From NCBI GenBank assembly GCA_029862285.1, contig JAOTXR010000082.1, forward strand, positions 1 through 8,043: DNA of 8,043 bases, given 5' to 3'. The notes under the pieces are model-generated. The model saw only the letters and a list, made by a program, of their open reading frames with translations, searched no databases and was not told the DNA's origin. This document shows positions 5,772 through 8,043 of the stretch, piece after piece. Each line of letters begins with the position of its first letter. Positions within the stretch are counted from its first letter, which is position 1. The translations under genes were made by a program, and so were the position numbers. Source of the DNA: Gammaproteobacteria bacterium. GTDB taxonomy: Bacteria > Pseudomonadota > Gammaproteobacteria > Steroidobacterales > JABDKV01.

Positions 5772-8043
5772 ATGCCGCGCTATATTTATCTGTGCTGCCT
5801 GGTCGCGGCGCTGTTGGCTTTGATGCCTGCTTCGGCGCAGAAGCCGGATTTCAAGTACAACGTCGTTGTCGTAAATGCTTTTTTTGACGATCCGGCGATG
5901 GTTGCAGCGATAGCCCAGGAGCGGCAACCGTGGCGTGTCGACTATAACAAGAACTTTCTTACTATTGAGGCAACAGAGGCTGACTACGACGCCCTGTTAA
6001 AAGCCGGGTTTGACGTCGAAATCGACGACCGTCTTACCGAGCAACACAATCGTACTTACTCGCGATTGCCCGGACAGACCCGCGGTATCGACGGATTTCC
6101 CTGCTACCGTACCGTTAGCGAGACTTATGCTGACGCCACGGCGCTGGCGCAGTCGTTCCCGGATCTGGCCAGCTGGGTCGACGTCGGCGACTCCTGGGAA
6201 AAACAAAACGGGCTGGGTGGGCACGACCTGCGCGTGCTGATCCTGAGCAGCAGTGCGACAGCCGGGCCAAAACCAAAACTATTTGCAATGAGCGCCGTAC
6301 ACGCGCGCGAATACACGACGGCCGAACTAAATACTCGTTTCGCCGAATATCTGCTAGACAACTACGGCACCGATCCGGATGTGACCTGGCTCCTGGACGA
6401 TCACGAGATTCACTTGTCGCTGCAGTCCAATCCGGATGGCCGGGTGCAGGCGCAGTCGGGTTTATTCTGGCGCAAGAACACCAATCAAAACGTATGTGGC
6501 GCCACATCAAGCAATCGCGGTGTAGACCTGAACCGGAATTTCCCGTTTCAGTGGGGTTGCTGTGGCGGATCCAGCGGCAATCAGTGTTCCGAAACCTATC
6601 GTGGAGTTTCTGCGGCGTCGGAGCCGGAAACACAGGCGATTCAAGATTACGTGCGCTCGATATTTCCGGACCAGCGTGACGATGATCTGCTTGCCGCGGC
6701 CCCCGCCGATGCTACTGGTGTATTTCTGGACATACACAGTTCCGGTCAACTGATGTTGTGGCCATGGGGTTGGGGAGCGACGGTCGCACCTAATGGTACA
6801 GCGTTGCAAACGTTCGGCCGGAAAATGAGCTGGTTTAATGACTATTATCCCGAACAGGCCATCGGCTTGTATCCGACCGACGGCACGACGGACGATTTCG
6901 CCTATGGCGAACTTGGTGTGGCAGCCTATACTTACGAACTGGGCACATCGTTCTTTCAGGATTGCGGCTCATTCGAGAACACCGTCCTGCCCGATAACCT
7001 GCAATCGCTGTTATATGCGGCCAAGGTTTCCCGCACGCCGTTCCTGACACCGGCAGGCCCGGATGCGCTGGCGGTTAATTTGTCCAGTGGCGTGGTAGCA
7101 CCGGCAACTGTGATCACACTTGATGCCATTGCCGACGACACCCGCTTCAGTTCCGCGAACGGCGCCGAGCCGGTTCAGAGTATCGCGGCCGCGGAGTATT
7201 ACATCGACTTGCCGCCATGGTCGGGAGCAGCGGCAACCGCTAATCCGATGACTGCATCCGATGGTGCTTACAACGCCGATTCCGAAGCAGTAACCGCGAC
7301 GGTGGATACTACGGGGCTGGCGCAGGGGCGTCACACTTTGTTTGTGCGTGCACAGGACACGTCCGGCAACTGGGGTCCGGTGAGTGCGGCATTCCTCTAC
7401 ATAGTCGACCCCGCAACGGCTCCCACGGTTGCCGGTAACGTTACTGCCGCCGACACCGGTCAGCCGCTCGCGGCTGGCATCAGTGCCGGTGCGCCGTTCG
7501 ATACCAATACGGCTGGCGATGGCAGTTACTCGCTGTTGCTGGTCAGCGGCAACTACGACATCACAGCGACACCCGATTCGCCGGATTATGCATCAGCCAC
7601 GGTCAGCGACATTGTTGCCATAGATGAACAGACAACCATTCAGAACTTTGTTTTGTATCCTTACTGTGACGTGTTCAGTGACGATGTCGAAAACGGCCCG
7701 CAGTCCTGGGTCATACAAGCGCCCTGGGCAATTACGACTGAGACGGCCAACTCGCCGACCCATTCCTGGACCGATTCTCCCGGTAGCAACTACGCTGACG
7801 AAATTAGCAGCGCATTGACGTCAGCGGAATTCGACATCGCCGGGTTATCCGGTTTACTCCTGGAATTTGCCAGTCTCTGCGATACCGAGGCCGACTATGA
7901 CTATTGCATCGTCGAAGCCAACATCGATGATTCCGGCTGGAACGAGGTTGCACGCTACGATGGCCCGGCGACGGGATGGCAGGATATCGCAATAGAGCTG
8001 CCGCAACAGCCTGGTTCGAGCACGATGCGAATTCGTTTTCGCC
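5772..8043 (+). CDS. Secreted M14 zinc carboxypeptidase, multidomain (3' end beyond window)
   Basis: The frame is open from ATG 5772 to the edge (757 residues, no stop). A signal peptide ends at ASA22/Q23; 23-104 looks like a propeptide. The M14 catalytic domain (about 105-425) carries zinc ligands H177, E180 (HARE) and H322 (DIHS), substrate-binding R234 (WRK) and N254-R255 (DLNRNF), the CPA Tyr248 equivalent Y367, and catalytic E389 (YTYELG), with near-canonical spacing. WGCCGGSSG with Cys263, Cys264 and Cys272 is typical of the carboxypeptidase T/S. griseus branch. Then come an Ig-like domain (about 429-545, ending GRHTLFVRAQDTSGNWG), a CarboxypepD_reg-like domain (553-630, VAGNVTAADTGQPL...GDGSYSLLLVSGNYD) and a MAM/jelly-roll-like domain (from 634, DVFSDDVENGPQSWV). 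It removes C-terminal residues from extracellular peptides; the tail probably aids stability, binding or type II secretion. Complete active site, so likely functional. Confidence 0.93.
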   Translation, partial: MPRYIYLCCLVAALLALMPASAQKPDFKYNVVVVNAFFDDPAMVAAIAQERQPWRVDYNKNFLTIEATEADYDALLKAGFDVEIDDRLTEQHNRTYSRLPGQTRGIDGFPCYRTVSETYADATALAQSFPDLASWVDVGDSWEKQNGLGGHDLRVLILSSSATAGPKPKLFAMSAVHAREYTTAELNTRFAEYLLDNYGTDPDVTWLLDDHEIHLSLQSNPDGRVQAQSGLFWRKNTNQNVCGATSSNRGVDLNRNFPFQWGCCGGSSGNQCSETYRGVSAASEPETQAIQDYVRSIFPDQRDDDLLAAAPADATGVFLDIHSSGQLMLWPWGWGATVAPNGTALQTFGRKMSWFNDYYPEQAIGLYPTDGTTDDFAYGELGVAAYTYELGTSFFQDCGSFENTVLPDNLQSLLYAAKVSRTPFLTPAGPDALAVNLSSGVVAPATVITLDAIADDTRFSSANGAEPVQSIAAAEYYIDLPPWSGAAATANPMTASDGAYNADSEAVTATVDTTGLAQGRHTLFVRAQDTSGNWGPVSAAFLYIVDPATAPTVAGNVTAADTGQPLAAGISAGAPFDTNTAGDGSYSLLLVSGNYDITATPDSPDYASATVSDIVAIDEQTTIQNFVLYPYCDVFSDDVENGPQSWVIQAPWAITTETANSPTHSWTDSPGSNYADEISSALTSAEFDIAGLSGLLLEFASLCDTEADYDYCIVEANIDDSGWNEVARYDGPATGWQDIAIELPQQPGSSTMRIRFR

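Noticed and set aside
6115..6633. 172-codon minus-strand ORF
   Set aside because: Antisense to the carboxypeptidase catalytic domain that carries the zinc ligands; Arg/Pro/Ser-rich shadow frame.
1..8043. CRISPR array, tRNA/rRNA, insertion sequence or prophage signs
   Set aside because: No regularly spaced repeats, no tRNA-like cloverleaf that I could find, no transposase or integrase frame, and no terminal inverted repeats.

Overview
The window is moderately GC-rich, densely packed bacterial chromosome. The gene repertoire suggests a free-living, probably marine or sediment, gammaproteobacterium (inference from gene style only): a TelA/XpaC/SPFH cassette, a Sec-exported Ntn-type asparaginase, and a large secreted M14 carboxypeptidase with accessory C-terminal domains. 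There is no sign of mobile elements, phage, CRISPR, rRNA or tRNA.

The left third (1-2978) is one minus-strand transcription unit, read from 2978 towards 1: a previously uncalled 42-residue lipoprotein-like ORF, an XpaC-like four-helix membrane protein, a TelA-family coiled-coil protein, and an SPFH-domain protein (YdjI/'virion core'-like) that runs off the left edge. Junctions are very tight (4, 23 and 1 nt), so co-expression is likely. TelA and XpaC proteins are familiar partners (compare xpaC-yaaN in Bacillus) and SPFH proteins are membrane scaffolds, so the cassette probably handles envelope or membrane stress; the exact function is unknown.

Positions 2979-3166 form a divergent promoter region. 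From it a plus-strand unit runs rightwards: an isoaspartyl peptidase/L-asparaginase precursor with a signal peptide (3167-4189), a LolA-like exported protein fused by an ATGA stop/start overlap (4186-4902), and a 96-residue zinc-ribbon protein with two membrane helices (4911-5201). A separate 100-residue protein of an uncharacterised family follows (5310-5612).

After a 159-base gap containing two competing hairpins, a secreted M14 zinc carboxypeptidase begins at 5772 and runs off the right edge. It has a signal peptide, a propeptide-like segment, a complete catalytic domain of the carboxypeptidase T/S. griseus type, an Ig-like domain, a carboxypeptidase-regulatory-like domain and a MAM/jelly-roll-like domain. 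Together with the exported asparaginase it fits an organism that degrades external peptides. No stretch over 300 bases lacks a gene. I see no convincing new defence or mobile system; the least described part is the small-lipoprotein/XpaC/TelA/SPFH cassette.
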